From positions 62,001 through 126,000 of the forward strand of contig NZ_JAINRC010000007.1 of NCBI RefSeq assembly GCF_020400655.1: a stretch of DNA of 64,000 bases. Direction: 5' to 3'. The position numbers and the translations under genes are program-made. The first letter of the stretch is position 1; every line of letters starts with the position of its first letter. The DNA comes from Streptomyces spinosus. Lineage in GTDB: Bacteria > Actinomycetota > Actinomycetes > Streptomycetales > Streptomycetaceae. Shown here piece by piece: positions 24,852-32,868 of this stretch. Below the pieces are notes generated by a model. That model was not told the DNA's origin, did no database searches, and worked only from the letters and a program-made list of their open reading frames with translations.

Positions 24852-25039
24852 CCGTACTCGGACCCGTGCGACGGGGTCCCGAGAGCCCCGGCCGCACACC
24901 TCATTGAATAACAGCGGGGGTCGCTTCGCCCACACGGCGGCACCGCGAGGCGGGTCGGCGACGGGCCGCTGCGGCGGCACCGCGGACACGGTCGGCGTGT
25001 GCCGGAAGTGCCTGGTGAGGATGGCGGAGGGCCCGTTCC

Positions 25040-25600
25040 GTGATCCAGAATGAGGAGATGGTCACGCTCGAGACTCCGCGGCTGGTCCTGCGTCGCTGGC
25101 GCGAGGAGGACGTCGCGCCCATGGCCGCCATCCATGCCGACCCCGAGGTCATGCGGTGGATCCGGGACGGCAGCGTCCGTGACGAACAGCAGACCCGCCG
25201 CGGGATCGAGGCGTGGGAGAGCGAGTGGGAGTCACAGGGCTTCGGCCTGTTCGCCCTGGAGCTCCGGTCCACCGGCAAGCTGGCCGGCTTCACCGGCCTG
25301 TCGGTGCCCCACTTCCTGCCGGAGGTGATGCCGGCGGTCGAGGTCGGCTGGCGGCTGGGACGTTCCCACTGGGGGCAGGGCCTGGCCACCGAGGCGGCTG
25401 CGGCCGCCGTACGGTTCGGCTTCGAAGAGCGGGGGCTGGAGCGGATCGTCAGCATCGCTCAGGTGGGCAACGACGCCTCCGAACGGATCATGACCAAACT
25501 GGGTATGCGTCCGGTCCGTGAGACCGTCAGTCCCGCCGGCGGGCGGCGGGTCCGGGTGTTCGAGTTGTCGTCGGACCGGTACGTCACCACCACGCGTTGA
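25040..25600 (+). CDS. GNAT acetyltransferase (RimJ/RimL type)
   Basis: A 186-residue Gcn5-related acetyltransferase of the RimJ/RimL branch: LETPRLVLRRWREEDVAPM at the N-terminus, the acetyl-CoA motif VEVGWRLGRSHWGQGLATEAAAAAVRFGF and the C-terminal NDASERIMTKLGMRPV. It should acetylate an alpha-amine or small amine; the substrate is unknown. GTG at 25040 has GGAGGG at 8-base spacing. ATG at 25058, which gives the family-typical start MVTLETPRL, is the alternative and would be nearly leaderless or lack a Shine-Dalgarno. It stands alone, divergent from the phosphatase gene. Confidence 0.88.
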   Translation: MIQNEEMVTLETPRLVLRRWREEDVAPMAAIHADPEVMRWIRDGSVRDEQQTRRGIEAWESEWESQGFGLFALELRSTGKLAGFTGLSVPHFLPEVMPAVEVGWRLGRSHWGQGLATEAAAAAVRFGFEERGLERIVSIAQVGNDASERIMTKLGMRPVRETVSPAGGRRVRVFELSSDRYVTTTR

Positions 25601-25761
25601 CGGCGGCGACGAGGACGACGGCCTCGCTGCCGCCTCGCCGTGACCGTGGCCGGCTCAGCCGGCACACGTCGGTCCTCCACTCCCGCCCTCCCGCGGGCCC
25701 CCTGCGGTTGCGGCCCCCGGCGCTCCCCCTTGGCGCTCCCCCAGCCGTCAGCAGGGACCCG

Positions 25762-26766
25762 TCACCGTGCGCCGCGCAGCCGCAGGAGGTACGCCGCGGT
25801 CAGCGCGACGGCACGGTCCGGGTCGTGGGACAGCTCCACGAGGACCCGCGACGCCCTCGGTCCCGGGATGCCCGCCAGCGCCTGGGTCAGCCGCCCGCGC
25901 GCGGGCGCTCCCGTGGCGTCGTGGGCGAGGCGGTCGACGAGCAGGGCCGCGATCTCGTCCGCCGTCACGGTGTCGCCGGCCAGCACGCTCAGCGCATCGG
26001 CCGCGTCGGTGTCGTTCCTCCCCTCCACGATCATGTCGATGAGCACCGGGACCGCATCGGCCAGACCGCGTGTGCCGAGCGCCAGAGCCGCGTGCCCGCG
26101 CACCACGACGTCGGGGTGGGCGAGGGCGTCACGCAGGCGCGCGGTGGCCTCCCCGCCGGGCATCTCGGCGAGGCACTGAACGGCACGTTCCCGCACCGCG
26201 GCCACCGGTGAGCCGAGGCCCTCCGCCAGCAGTGCCGCGCCTGTGCCGCCCGATCGCGCCAGCGCCCATCGAAGGGCCCCGGCGACGTTCGGGTCCGCCT
26301 CGCCGAGTGCCGCCTCGACCAGGGCCTCCACCGGTACCGGTACCTCGTCGGCTGAGGAGAGGGCCGCGCGCTGGCGTGCGTCGGCGTTCTTCGACCCCAG
26401 GGCCTGGAGCAACGCGACGACTTGGAGGACGTCCTCCCAGCCGGCGGGGTCCGCGGCGCGGATGCGGCGCAGCCGCGTGAGCAGCTCGGTCTCGGCCGCG
26501 ATGCGGTCGCGCGTCTCGCGGACGAGGTCGTCGACGAGTGCCGCGGGCGTGAAGCCGGGGTCGTCGAGCGCGCGTCCGACCTCACGCAGCGACAGTCCCA
26601 GCGACCTCAGGCTCTCGATGTGGAAGATCCTGCGCATGTCCTCGCGGGAGTACTCCCGGTATCCGGAGCCCGTACGACCCGAGGGGCGCACCAGACCGAG
26701 CGACTCGTAGTGCCGGAGCATGCGGGCGCTGACCCCGGACCGTCGCGCCACCTCACTGATCAGCAC
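25762..26766 (-). CDS. MerR-family regulator fused to HEAT repeats
   Basis: A 334-residue protein. Residues 1-75 are a MerR DNA-binding domain (LISEVARRSGVSARMLRHYESLGLV and GYREYSREDMRRIFHI) followed by the dimerisation helix to about 115. The rest (about 120-330) is not a ligand pocket but a chain of HEAT or PBS-lyase-like helical repeats (AGALRWALARSGGTGAALLAEGL; AAVRERAVQCLAEM; HPDVVVRGHAALALGTRG). HEAT repeats bind proteins, so the effector is probably a protein. The GTG start at 26766 lies 3 bases after the stop of a second HEAT-repeat gene, in one operon, whose promoter carries a MerR-type operator. Autoregulation is likely. Confidence 0.85.
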   Translation of the reverse strand: MLISEVARRSGVSARMLRHYESLGLVRPSGRTGSGYREYSREDMRRIFHIESLRSLGLSLREVGRALDDPGFTPAALVDDLVRETRDRIAAETELLTRLRRIRAADPAGWEDVLQVVALLQALGSKNADARQRAALSSADEVPVPVEALVEAALGEADPNVAGALRWALARSGGTGAALLAEGLGSPVAAVRERAVQCLAEMPGGEATARLRDALAHPDVVVRGHAALALGTRGLADAVPVLIDMIVEGRNDTDAADALSVLAGDTVTADEIAALLVDRLAHDATGAPARGRLTQALAGIPGPRASRVLVELSHDPDRAVALTAAYLLRLRGAR

Positions 26767-26769
26767 GCC

Positions 26770-27483
26770 CTATCGTTCCTCCTGGCCGGGACCGCCGAGC
26801 ACCACGATGCGCTTCGCCTCCTCGATCGCGAACCCGAAACCGGCGTCCGGGTCGCGCAGCAGCTGTCGCGTGGCGAGCGCGTGCGCTCGTACACCGGGGT
26901 CAGGGGCCATCATCGCAGGACCGAGAGCCGGGACGATCACTTCCCCCAGCGCGACCAGTGCCCGGCTGAGACTCAGCCGTGTCTCCCGGTCGCCGCGTCC
27001 GAGCTGCGTCGCCAACACCGTGGCCAGCGCGGGTTCCTCGCCCTCCGGTACGAGCACGACCGCGGCCCGCCAGGCGGTCCGCGCCACCTCGTCGTCGGCG
27101 TCGGTCAGCAGTGTCCGTGTGATCGCCGGCCATGCCCGCCGGTCCCCGATCTTGGACAGCGTGTGCAGCGCCTGGCTCCGTGCCCGCGCACGCTCCGAGC
27201 GGACTTCGCGGAGCAGTACGGGAAGCGTCAGGGACACCGGGTGGCGGGTGAGCGCCCAGGTCAGCATGTCGCGGACGAAGAACTCGGGCTCGACCGCGCA
27301 TCGCTCGACGAGCTTGTCGACGAAGCGCGGGTCGGGTGTCGTCCCGGCCGCCATGGCGGTCCGCAGCCGCACGGTCGGCCGGCTGTCCTCCAGCCCGTGG
27401 AGCACGCGTGCCGTGTCCGTGTCCGTGTGCGTCTCCGTGTCCGTGTGCGTGTCCGCGCCTGTGTCCTGTCCCGGGATCGTCAT
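26770..27483 (-). CDS. HEAT-repeat protein, operon partner of the MerR-HEAT regulator
   Basis: A 237-residue protein. The N-terminal 25 residues contain an Asp-Thr repeat (DTGADTHTDTETHTDTDTA), then HEAT-like repeats fill the rest (PTVRLRTAMAAG, FFVRDMLTWALTRH, ARARSQALHTLSKIGD, DEVARTAWRAAVVLV, GVRAHALATRQLLRD). No enzyme motif is seen. ATG at 27483 follows GAGGAGGT and lies 16 bases after the transcription start predicted from the MerR promoter. The stop is 3 bases before the regulator start. Because both proteins have HEAT scaffolds, they may bind each other or the same partner. Confidence 0.75.
   Translation of the reverse strand: MTIPGQDTGADTHTDTETHTDTDTARVLHGLEDSRPTVRLRTAMAAGTTPDPRFVDKLVERCAVEPEFFVRDMLTWALTRHPVSLTLPVLLREVRSERARARSQALHTLSKIGDRRAWPAITRTLLTDADDEVARTAWRAAVVLVPEGEEPALATVLATQLGRGDRETRLSLSRALVALGEVIVPALGPAMMAPDPGVRAHALATRQLLRDPDAGFGFAIEEAKRIVVLGGPGQEER
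27407..27472. repeat. GTGTCC/GTGTGC hexamer array in the HEAT gene
   Basis: About ten imperfect copies of GTGTCC or GTGTGC (plus-strand reading) encode the Asp-Thr/His dipeptide run of the HEAT protein. The 6-base unit keeps the frame if copies are gained or lost, so the tail length can vary without destroying the gene. Confidence 0.7.
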
Positions 27484-27505
27484 CGCGACCACCTCCTCGG
27501 CATGC

Positions 27506-27536
27506 AGTGAAGACCTTGTCACCGTGTCAAGGTCAA
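27506..27536 (-). promoter_or_regulatory. MerR-type promoter with overlong spacer and operator dyad
   Basis: On the minus strand TTGACC (27536-27531) and TTCACT (27511-27506) are 19 bases apart, the stretched spacer characteristic of MerR-controlled promoters. The spacer holds a 23-base dyad at 27512-27534 whose arms gaccttgtcac and gtgtcaaggtc match in 10 of 11 positions. Transcription would start near 27499 and leads directly into the HEAT gene. This is a textbook MerR operator and most likely the target of the co-encoded MerR-HEAT protein. Confidence 0.75.
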
Positions 27537-27594
27537 ACAGCAGTCCGTGGGTGTGACCGCGCGGCGCGGCCGGCCGCTCGGCGACTGACGACGT

Positions 27595-28332
27595 CTAGCG
27601 GTGCTCGGGATTCTCGTAGTCGTGGCGGCAGCCCGCGTCCCAGGCGGTGCGCTGGTTGCCGTAGGCGGGGATGCCGCCGAGGTCCTTCAGGGCACGGGCC
27701 AGGTGCAGCAGGTTCCAGGTCATGAAGGTGGTGTTGCGGTTGGTGAAGTCGTTCTCCGGACCGCCCGAGCCGGGGTCGAGGTAGGAGGGGCCGGGCCCTG
27801 CCTCACCGATCCACCCGGCGTCCGCCTGAGGCGGGATGGTGTACCCGAGGTGCTGGAGACTGTAGAGGACGTTCATGGCGCAGTGCTTGACACCGTCCTC
27901 GTTGCCGGTGATCAGACAGCCGCCGACACGGCCGTAGTACGCGTACTGACCGGCGTCGTTCAGCAGACTGGAACAGGCGTAGAGGCGTTCGATCACCTGC
28001 TTCATCACCGAGCTGTTGTCACCCAGCCAGATCGGTCCCGCCAGTACGAGGATGTCGGCCCCCATGACCTGGCGGTACAGGTCGGGCCAGGCGTCCGTCT
28101 CCCAGCCGTGCTCCCTCATGTCGGGCCACACGCCGGTGGCGATGTCGAGGTCCACCGCCCGGACGACATCGACCCCTACGCCCTGGGCGTCCATGATCGC
28201 GGTGCTCCGGTCGATCAGCCCCTGGGTGTTGCTCGTCTCCGGCGAGCGTTTGAGGGTGCAGTTGATCACCAGGGCCCGCAGGTCGTCGTACCGGGCCGGA
28301 GGTGTCTCGGTGGAGGGCGACGAAGCGGTCAT
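27595..28332 (-). CDS. NADPH-dependent FMN reductase / flavodoxin-family oxidoreductase
   Basis: A 245-residue flavodoxin-fold protein. The FMN phosphate loop is INCTLKRSPETSNTQGLID, the isoalloxazine-binding segment is LVLAGPIWLGDNSSVMKQVIERLYAC, and YYGRVGGCLITGNEDGVKHCAMNVLYSL is the third conserved block. It should reduce FMN, quinones or similar small acceptors using NAD(P)H. The N-terminal 20 residues are a flexible extension. ATG at 28332 follows AGGAGG. It lies upstream of the HEAT-MerR operon on the same strand with a 111-base gap that contains the MerR promoter, so it is likely a separate unit. Confidence 0.88.
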   Translation of the reverse strand: MTASSPSTETPPARYDDLRALVINCTLKRSPETSNTQGLIDRSTAIMDAQGVGVDVVRAVDLDIATGVWPDMREHGWETDAWPDLYRQVMGADILVLAGPIWLGDNSSVMKQVIERLYACSSLLNDAGQYAYYGRVGGCLITGNEDGVKHCAMNVLYSLQHLGYTIPPQADAGWIGEAGPGPSYLDPGSGGPENDFTNRNTTFMTWNLLHLARALKDLGGIPAYGNQRTAWDAGCRHDYENPEHR

Positions 28333-28753
28333 GCGGTCCTCCTGGATCGTTGCCGCAGCCCCTGCGCGGCGGCGGCGCCCACATCCAGACCAGCCTGTGG
28401 GCCGTCCCCTGCCGGCGCCACCACAGCACCTCCGAATGGCCGGGGCACCCCGGCGACGCCGGCATGGCCGGCCGGCCCCGCGGCTCGGCTGGAGAAGGCG
28501 GCGCGCGCCGCTCCGCCGAGACCGTAGGTCATTGACCTCCGCGGTGGCGGCGGAGGGTGTGTCCCTCTCTTTGCCGTGACGGAGGGTCAGGCACTAGAGT
28601 CGATCATGTGACTGCCGGGTCGGCCATGGGCCATACACGAGTAGGGCACCCGGCCTCGGCGTGAGCCCGAGGCGGGCCAGAGCCCCGCCATCTCTCCGCG
28701 TCTTGCCCCCGAGCGCCCGCACGCGGTGCCCCCAGCGGATCCAGGACCTGGAG
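28333..28753. other. Intergenic region with one GC hairpin
   Basis: A 421-base gap between divergent genes. I see no supported gene. gcctcgg (28653-28659) pairs with ccgaggc (28667-28673) across a 7-base loop, about 80 bases upstream of the VOC gene start; it may be a structured leader. The minus-strand open frame at 28329-28532 is Ala/Gly-rich without a Shine-Dalgarno and overlaps the neighbouring gene. Confidence 0.4.
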
Positions 28754-29191
28754 ATGAATCGACCTATGTCACATGAGCAGCAGCGTCGGCACGAACTCGG
28801 CTCGCCGGCCACCGTCCAGCTGAACCACACCGCCGTTCACGCGACGGACCGTCGGCTGTCGGCCGAGTTCATCGCCGCGATCCTCGGTCTGGAGGTCGGC
28901 GCCCCCTTCGGGCCGTTCCTCCCCGTCGACCTGGGCAACGGCGTCACGCTCGACTACTACGAGAAGCGCGACGAGCCGATCCAGTCGCAGCACTACGCGT
29001 TCCTCGTGCCCGACGACCGGTTCGGCACCATGATCGCCCGCCTGGAGACGGTCGGTGTCACCTACTACGCCGACCCCGGCCACACCGAGCCCGGCCGTAT
29101 CAACCGTCTCTTCGGTGGCCGCGGCGCCTACTTCGAGGACCCGGACGGCCACAACATGGAGATCATGACCCGGCCGTACGTCCGGCCCTAG
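28754..29191 (+). CDS. VOC (glyoxalase/bleomycin resistance-type) protein
   Basis: A 145-residue vicinal-oxygen-chelate protein with the two paired beta-alpha-beta-beta-beta modules: VQLNHTAVHATDRRLSAEFIA and FGGRGAYFEDPDGHNMEIMT. The metal-site His (LNHTAV), His in the second strand (SQHYAFLV) and Glu (NMEIM) are present, so a metal-dependent enzyme is possible; the substrate is unknown. I chose ATG at 28754, which has AGGA 7 bases upstream; ATG at 28766 is the alternative. Confidence 0.82.
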   Translation: MNRPMSHEQQRRHELGSPATVQLNHTAVHATDRRLSAEFIAAILGLEVGAPFGPFLPVDLGNGVTLDYYEKRDEPIQSQHYAFLVPDDRFGTMIARLETVGVTYYADPGHTEPGRINRLFGGRGAYFEDPDGHNMEIMTRPYVRP

Positions 29192-29385
29192 GAGGCCGCC
29201 GAACGGCGTCGAGCCCCGGCTCGCCCGGAGCCGGTCGGGGCAGCCCCGTGTCGGCGCGCCCCGAGCAGCAGCCCGTTCGCGATCCCGCCCACCGTACGCC
29301 GCCCGTCCTCGGGGCCGGCCGCGGGCACACACCGGACCATCACCGCCGTGTCCGGGCCGGGAACGACGGTCAGCAGCCCGTTACC
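29188..29385 (-). pseudogene. Relic of a LysE/RhtB-type amino acid exporter
   Basis: Beginning inside the last codons of the ammonia-lyase gene, but in another frame, the sequence reads GLLTVVPGPDTAVMVRC, then GPEDGRRTVGGIANGLLLG. This is the hallmark N-terminal region of LysE-family exporters (VPGPDTA, and GIxxGLL). Homology ends after GLLLG, where normal proteins continue with hydrophobic helices; instead a charged tail runs to a stop at 29188. The first few residues of the helix and about 150 C-terminal residues are missing. An amino acid exporter beside an amino acid ammonia-lyase would have made sense functionally. Confidence 0.6.
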
Positions 29386-30533
29386 GGGTGCGGATTGGCA
29401 GCAGCGCCCTCGGTGCTCAGCAGCACGACCACCGAGGACGGTCCCAGTCCCAGTGCCCTGCGGCGTTCCCCGGCGCCCGCGCCCGTGAGCGCCGCGCGCA
29501 GACCGGCGAGCGACGCGGCCCCGCAGGGGCCCGAGGAGACACCGGCGGCGGCGAGGACGCCGGCGGCGCGGGAGCTGTCGGCGTCCGTGACGGCGACCGC
29601 GGCGTCCAGTCCGTCCCGCAGGTGGGGCCACGCGATGCTGGACGGGGTGCCGCAGTTCAGCCCCGCCATGGTGGTCTTCCCCGTGGGGACGCTGACGGGT
29701 GCGCCCAGCCTGAGGCTCTCCAGGACGCACGGCGCGGCCTCCGGCTCCACCGACAGCAGCGCCGGGGCGTTCCCGGAGGGGCGGCTGCGGTAGTGGGTGA
29801 CCACGGCCTGCGCCAAGGACCCCACGCCCACCGGTACGGAGACGAGATCGGGCCCGTCCGCGACCCCTTCGGCCCCCAACTGCTCGTCGGTCTCGGCGCA
29901 GAGGGTGGAGTAGCCCTCGACGATCCACCGCGGGACCCGTTCGTAGCCCGGCCAGGCGGTGTCCTGGACCAGGACCGCGTCCGGCGCGGCAGCCGCCTCG
30001 GCCGCCAGGCGCACGGCCTCGTCGTACGGCCCCGGCACCTCGGTGACCTTGGCCTGTTCGGCGACGATGGCCGCCACGGCCCGGGGGTGCACGCCCTGCG
30101 GAACGAACACGTGGGCCTCCTGGCCGAGGCGGCGTGCGACACGGGCCACGGCGCGGCCGTGGTTGCCGTCGGTGGCGGTCACGAGGGTGACCGGGGCCGG
30201 TTCGCCGTTCGCCGCCCGCTCGGCCAGGACGCGGTGGACGGCCCAGGACACGCCCAGGGCCTTGAACGCGGGCAGTCCCAGGCGGCACGACTCGTCCTTG
30301 ACGAACACCCGGCCGACACCCCACGCGCCGGCGAGGGACGGCAGTTCGGTCAGCGGGGTGGGCGTGTAGTCGGGCAGCGAGAGGTGGAAGGCCCGCACCC
30401 CGGCCGGCGCGGGTTCACACCGCCAGGCACGGGCGGCGGAGCGCGCGAACCACGGCAGCGGACGGGAGGAGGCGTTGCCGGGGGCGTGGCCGGGGACGTT
30501 GTCGGGGGCACCGCCAGGGGCGTTGTCAGGCAC
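29370..30533 (-). CDS. Diaminopropionate ammonia-lyase family PLP enzyme
   Basis: A 387-residue fold-type II PLP enzyme. The PLP lysine is in GLPAFKALGVSWAV, the substrate loop is TATDGNHGRAVARVARRLG, and the C-terminal cofactor loop includes GPCGAASLAGL. The motifs YTPTPLTELPSLA and TAWPGYERVPRWIVEGYSTL are typical of diaminopropionate ammonia-lyases, which convert 2,3-diaminopropionate to pyruvate and ammonia. The first 22 residues are a low-complexity Pro/Gly/Asn repeat and the GTG start at 30533 has a poor Shine-Dalgarno, so the start is uncertain. It is divergent from a LysR regulator, the likely controller. Confidence 0.87.
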   Translation of the reverse strand: MPDNAPGGAPDNVPGHAPGNASSRPLPWFARSAARAWRCEPAPAGVRAFHLSLPDYTPTPLTELPSLAGAWGVGRVFVKDESCRLGLPAFKALGVSWAVHRVLAERAANGEPAPVTLVTATDGNHGRAVARVARRLGQEAHVFVPQGVHPRAVAAIVAEQAKVTEVPGPYDEAVRLAAEAAAAPDAVLVQDTAWPGYERVPRWIVEGYSTLCAETDEQLGAEGVADGPDLVSVPVGVGSLAQAVVTHYRSRPSGNAPALLSVEPEAAPCVLESLRLGAPVSVPTGKTTMAGLNCGTPSSIAWPHLRDGLDAAVAVTDADSSRAAGVLAAAGVSSGPCGAASLAGLRAALTGAGAGERRRALGLGPSSVVVLLSTEGAAANPHPVTGC

Positions 30534-30558
30534 AGGATCATGGTGCGGCGGGCCCGTA

Positions 30559-30613
30559 CGATCGGTCCAGCGGATGTTTTCGACCTATGCTCATCGGCAG
30601 AACCGACCGATCG
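30559..30613. promoter_or_regulatory. Inverted repeat in the LysR/ammonia-lyase intergenic region
   Basis: cgatcggt at 30559-30566 and accgatcg at 30606-30613 are exact inverted copies in the 101-base divergent spacer. tatgct at 30586-30591 could be a -10 box for the LysR gene. The pair may be the binding sites of the LysR regulator, though its T-N11-A form is not evident. Confidence 0.35.
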
Positions 30614-30634
30614 GCACGACGGAGCGGGCGTGAC

Positions 30635-31555
30635 ATGTTCGATCTGCACCGACTGCGCCTGCTCCGGGAGCTCAAGCACCGCGGCACGCTGGCGGCCGTC
30701 GCCGCCGCCCTGTCCTACGCCCCCTCCTCCGTCTCCCAGCAGCTCTCGCTGTTGGAGAGCGAGGTCGGTGTCCCGCTGCTGGAGCCGGTCGGGCGGCGGG
30801 TACGGCTGACCGAGCAGGCCGAGATCCTCGTCGCCCACACCGAAGCGGTCCTCGAACGCCTCGAGCGCGCGGAGGCGGACATCGCCGCCTCGCTGTCCGA
30901 CCTGACCGGCACCCTGCGCATCGCCTCGTTCCAGACAGCCGCCCTGGCCCTCGTCCCCACCGCGCTCGGCCTGCTGCGCGAGCGGCACCCGCACCTGCGT
31001 GTCCACGTCACGCACATGGAGCCGGAGAAGGCCCTGCCCGCGCTGCACGCCCGCGACTTCGACCTCGTCCTCGCCGAGGAGTACCCGGGCAACCCCAACC
31101 CCCGCCCCGCCGAACTCGAACAGGAGGACCTGCTCGACGACCCCCTGCACCTCGCCCTGCCGACACCGGCCGGCACAGCGGACGGCAAGGGCCCGACCGC
31201 TGCGCTGCGTTCCCTCGCCGACCACCCCTGGGTGATGGAACCGGAGGGCACCGCGGCCCGGCACTGGGCCGTGACCCTGTGCCGCAACGCCGGCTTCGAA
31301 CCCGACGTGCGGTTCGAGACCACCGACCTGCTGCTCCACCTCCGCCTCGTCGAGCAGGGGCACGCCGCCGCCCTCCTGCCCGGCCTCGTCGGAACCGGAC
31401 AGTCCCCGACGGTCACGCTGCGGCCGCTCCCCCGCGGTCAGCGCGTCCGTCGCATCCTCACCGTCGTACGCCGTGGCCGCGGCCGGCACCCTGCCGTGCG
31501 GGCGTGCCGGAAGGCCCTGCGCCGCGCGGTCGGCCTGCGCTCCGACCCCGCGTGA
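30635..31555 (+). CDS. LysR-family transcriptional regulator
   Basis: A 306-residue regulator. The N-terminal helix-turn-helix is LRLLRELKHRGTLAAVAAALSYAPSSVSQQLSLLE, followed by the linker helix and a substrate-binding-like effector domain (GTLRIASFQTAALALVPTAL). Divergent from the diaminopropionate ammonia-lyase gene across 101 bases, it probably controls that gene in response to the amino acid. ATG at 30635 follows GGAG; the ATG at 30587 would add 16 unconserved residues. Confidence 0.92.
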   Translation: MFDLHRLRLLRELKHRGTLAAVAAALSYAPSSVSQQLSLLESEVGVPLLEPVGRRVRLTEQAEILVAHTEAVLERLERAEADIAASLSDLTGTLRIASFQTAALALVPTALGLLRERHPHLRVHVTHMEPEKALPALHARDFDLVLAEEYPGNPNPRPAELEQEDLLDDPLHLALPTPAGTADGKGPTAALRSLADHPWVMEPEGTAARHWAVTLCRNAGFEPDVRFETTDLLLHLRLVEQGHAAALLPGLVGTGQSPTVTLRPLPRGQRVRRILTVVRRGRGRHPAVRACRKALRRAVGLRSDPA

Positions 31556-31558
31556 CGG

Positions 31559-31581
31559 GGCCGGTCCCGGCGGCACCGGCC
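31559..31581. terminator. Probable bidirectional terminator between LysR and LacI genes
   Basis: ggccggt (31559-31565) and accggcc (31575-31581) form a 7-base stem with a 9-base loop, 4 bases after the LysR stop and before the convergent LacI stop at 31606. Confidence 0.5.
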
Positions 31582-31605
31582 ACCCTGACCGGGTGAGGGG
31601 CGGAC

Positions 31606-32604
31606 CTACGCGGACTCGCGCAGCCGGAGTTCCGCGCGGGCCACGAGATCGTCGGGGCCGAGCGGACTGTCACCGGTCAGGAGACGGGCCGCTTGTTCGA
31701 CGGCGAGTGCTCCGAGCCGGCGGATGTCCAGGGCCACGCTGGACAGCGGGGGCTCGACCAGCGTGCCGAGCGTCACTCCGTCGAAGCCGATCACGGCCAG
31801 GTCGCGCGGCACCTGTCGTCCCGTCCGGCGGGCGGCACGGAGCGCGCCGATGGCGATGACGTCGTTGAAGGCGAACACCGCGGTCACGTCGGGATGCCGG
31901 CCGAGGAGGAGTTCCAGCGCCTCCTCGCCGCCCCGCACGCTCTGCTCCGCGCGGCACACCGGTCCGTCACCGAGTCCGCAGGCGGTCAGCGCGTCGGCGA
32001 ACCACGCGTGCCGGACGCTCGGCTCGGTGCGAGCCGCGTGGTCGAGCATGCCGATGCGCCGGTGTCCTGCCTGGGCGAGGTGGGAGACGGCCGCCCTGAC
32101 GCCGTCCCGTCCGTCGATGCGGATGGAGCTGAAGCGTTCGGCGTCCTCGCCCCGGTCGATGAGGACGACCGGCAGCCCCCGCGTCCACTGCTCGATCTCG
32201 CTCTCGCTCCGGCTGAAGTAGCCGACGACCGCGTCCACTTGGGAGGCGATCACCTGGAGGGTACCGAGCTCCTCCTGTGCGCTGTCCGCGGTGTCGTAGA
32301 CCAGGACGTGCCATCCGCGGGCCCGCGCCGCCTCCAGCGCCGCCGCGGCGACCTCGGTGAAGAACGGGTTGAGCAGGTCGGGGATCACCAGACCGACGCT
32401 GATCGTGTCCTGGCGCACCAGCCCCCTGGCGAACCGGCTCGGCCGGTATCCCAGCGTCCGCGCGGCCTCGAGCACACGCTGCTTGGTGGAGTCGTCGATC
32501 TCCCCCTTGTCGTTCAGCGCGCGTGACACGGTCTGCCGGGACACCCCGGCGGCACGGGCGACGTCATGGATCGTCACCCTGCGGGAACCGGTCCCGGTCG
32601 GCAC
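31606..32604 (-). CDS. LacI-family repressor of the glycan locus
   Basis: A 332-residue regulator: helix-turn-helix and hinge (VTIHDVARAAGVSRQTVSRALN through YRPSRFARGL) and a periplasmic-binding-protein-like sugar domain (TISVGLVIPDLLNPFF and onwards). It should repress the divergent ABC transporter and glycoside hydrolase genes until a sugar, perhaps a mannose- or galactose-containing oligosaccharide, binds. I chose the GTG at 32604 with GGGGAGG 9 bases upstream over the GTG at 32643. Three palindromic AACGTT-like sites at 32669-32710 lie between this gene and the transporter operon. Confidence 0.92.
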   Translation of the reverse strand: MPTGTGSRRVTIHDVARAAGVSRQTVSRALNDKGEIDDSTKQRVLEAARTLGYRPSRFARGLVRQDTISVGLVIPDLLNPFFTEVAAAALEAARARGWHVLVYDTADSAQEELGTLQVIASQVDAVVGYFSRSESEIEQWTRGLPVVLIDRGEDAERFSSIRIDGRDGVRAAVSHLAQAGHRRIGMLDHAARTEPSVRHAWFADALTACGLGDGPVCRAEQSVRGGEEALELLLGRHPDVTAVFAFNDVIAIGALRAARRTGRQVPRDLAVIGFDGVTLGTLVEPPLSSVALDIRRLGALAVEQAARLLTGDSPLGPDDLVARAELRLRESA

Positions 32605-32668
32605 TGTCGGCCACCTCCCCGTCGTGATCCGAAGTCTTGACACTCAACTGCACCCGAGCGCACACTTC

Positions 32669-32711
32669 CGAACGTTTCACACGCCCGTGAACGTTCCCGT
32701 GAACGCTCACG
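32669..32711. promoter_or_regulatory. Cluster of three LacI-type operator cores
   Basis: Palindromic cores aacgtt (32671-32676), aacgtt (32690-32695) and aacgct (32702-32707) are set in similar flanks: gaacgtttcac, gtgaacgttccc and gtgaacgctcac. The last is an almost perfect 12-base palindrome of the LacI type. Core centres are 19 and 12 bases apart. They are upstream of both divergent transcription units, so one repressor could control both. Confidence 0.6.
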
Positions 32712-32868
32712 GACGGAAGTTACCGCAGGCTCGCCCCTTTCCGCCACGGTGCCCGGGACCCAGACCGGCACCGTCGCGGCCGTCCACGTCCACCGCGGCA
32801 TCCCGCCTGAGTGAGTCAACGTCGACCCGGCCGGCGCCCGTCGCCGGTCGTCCTCGGGAACGGAAAAC

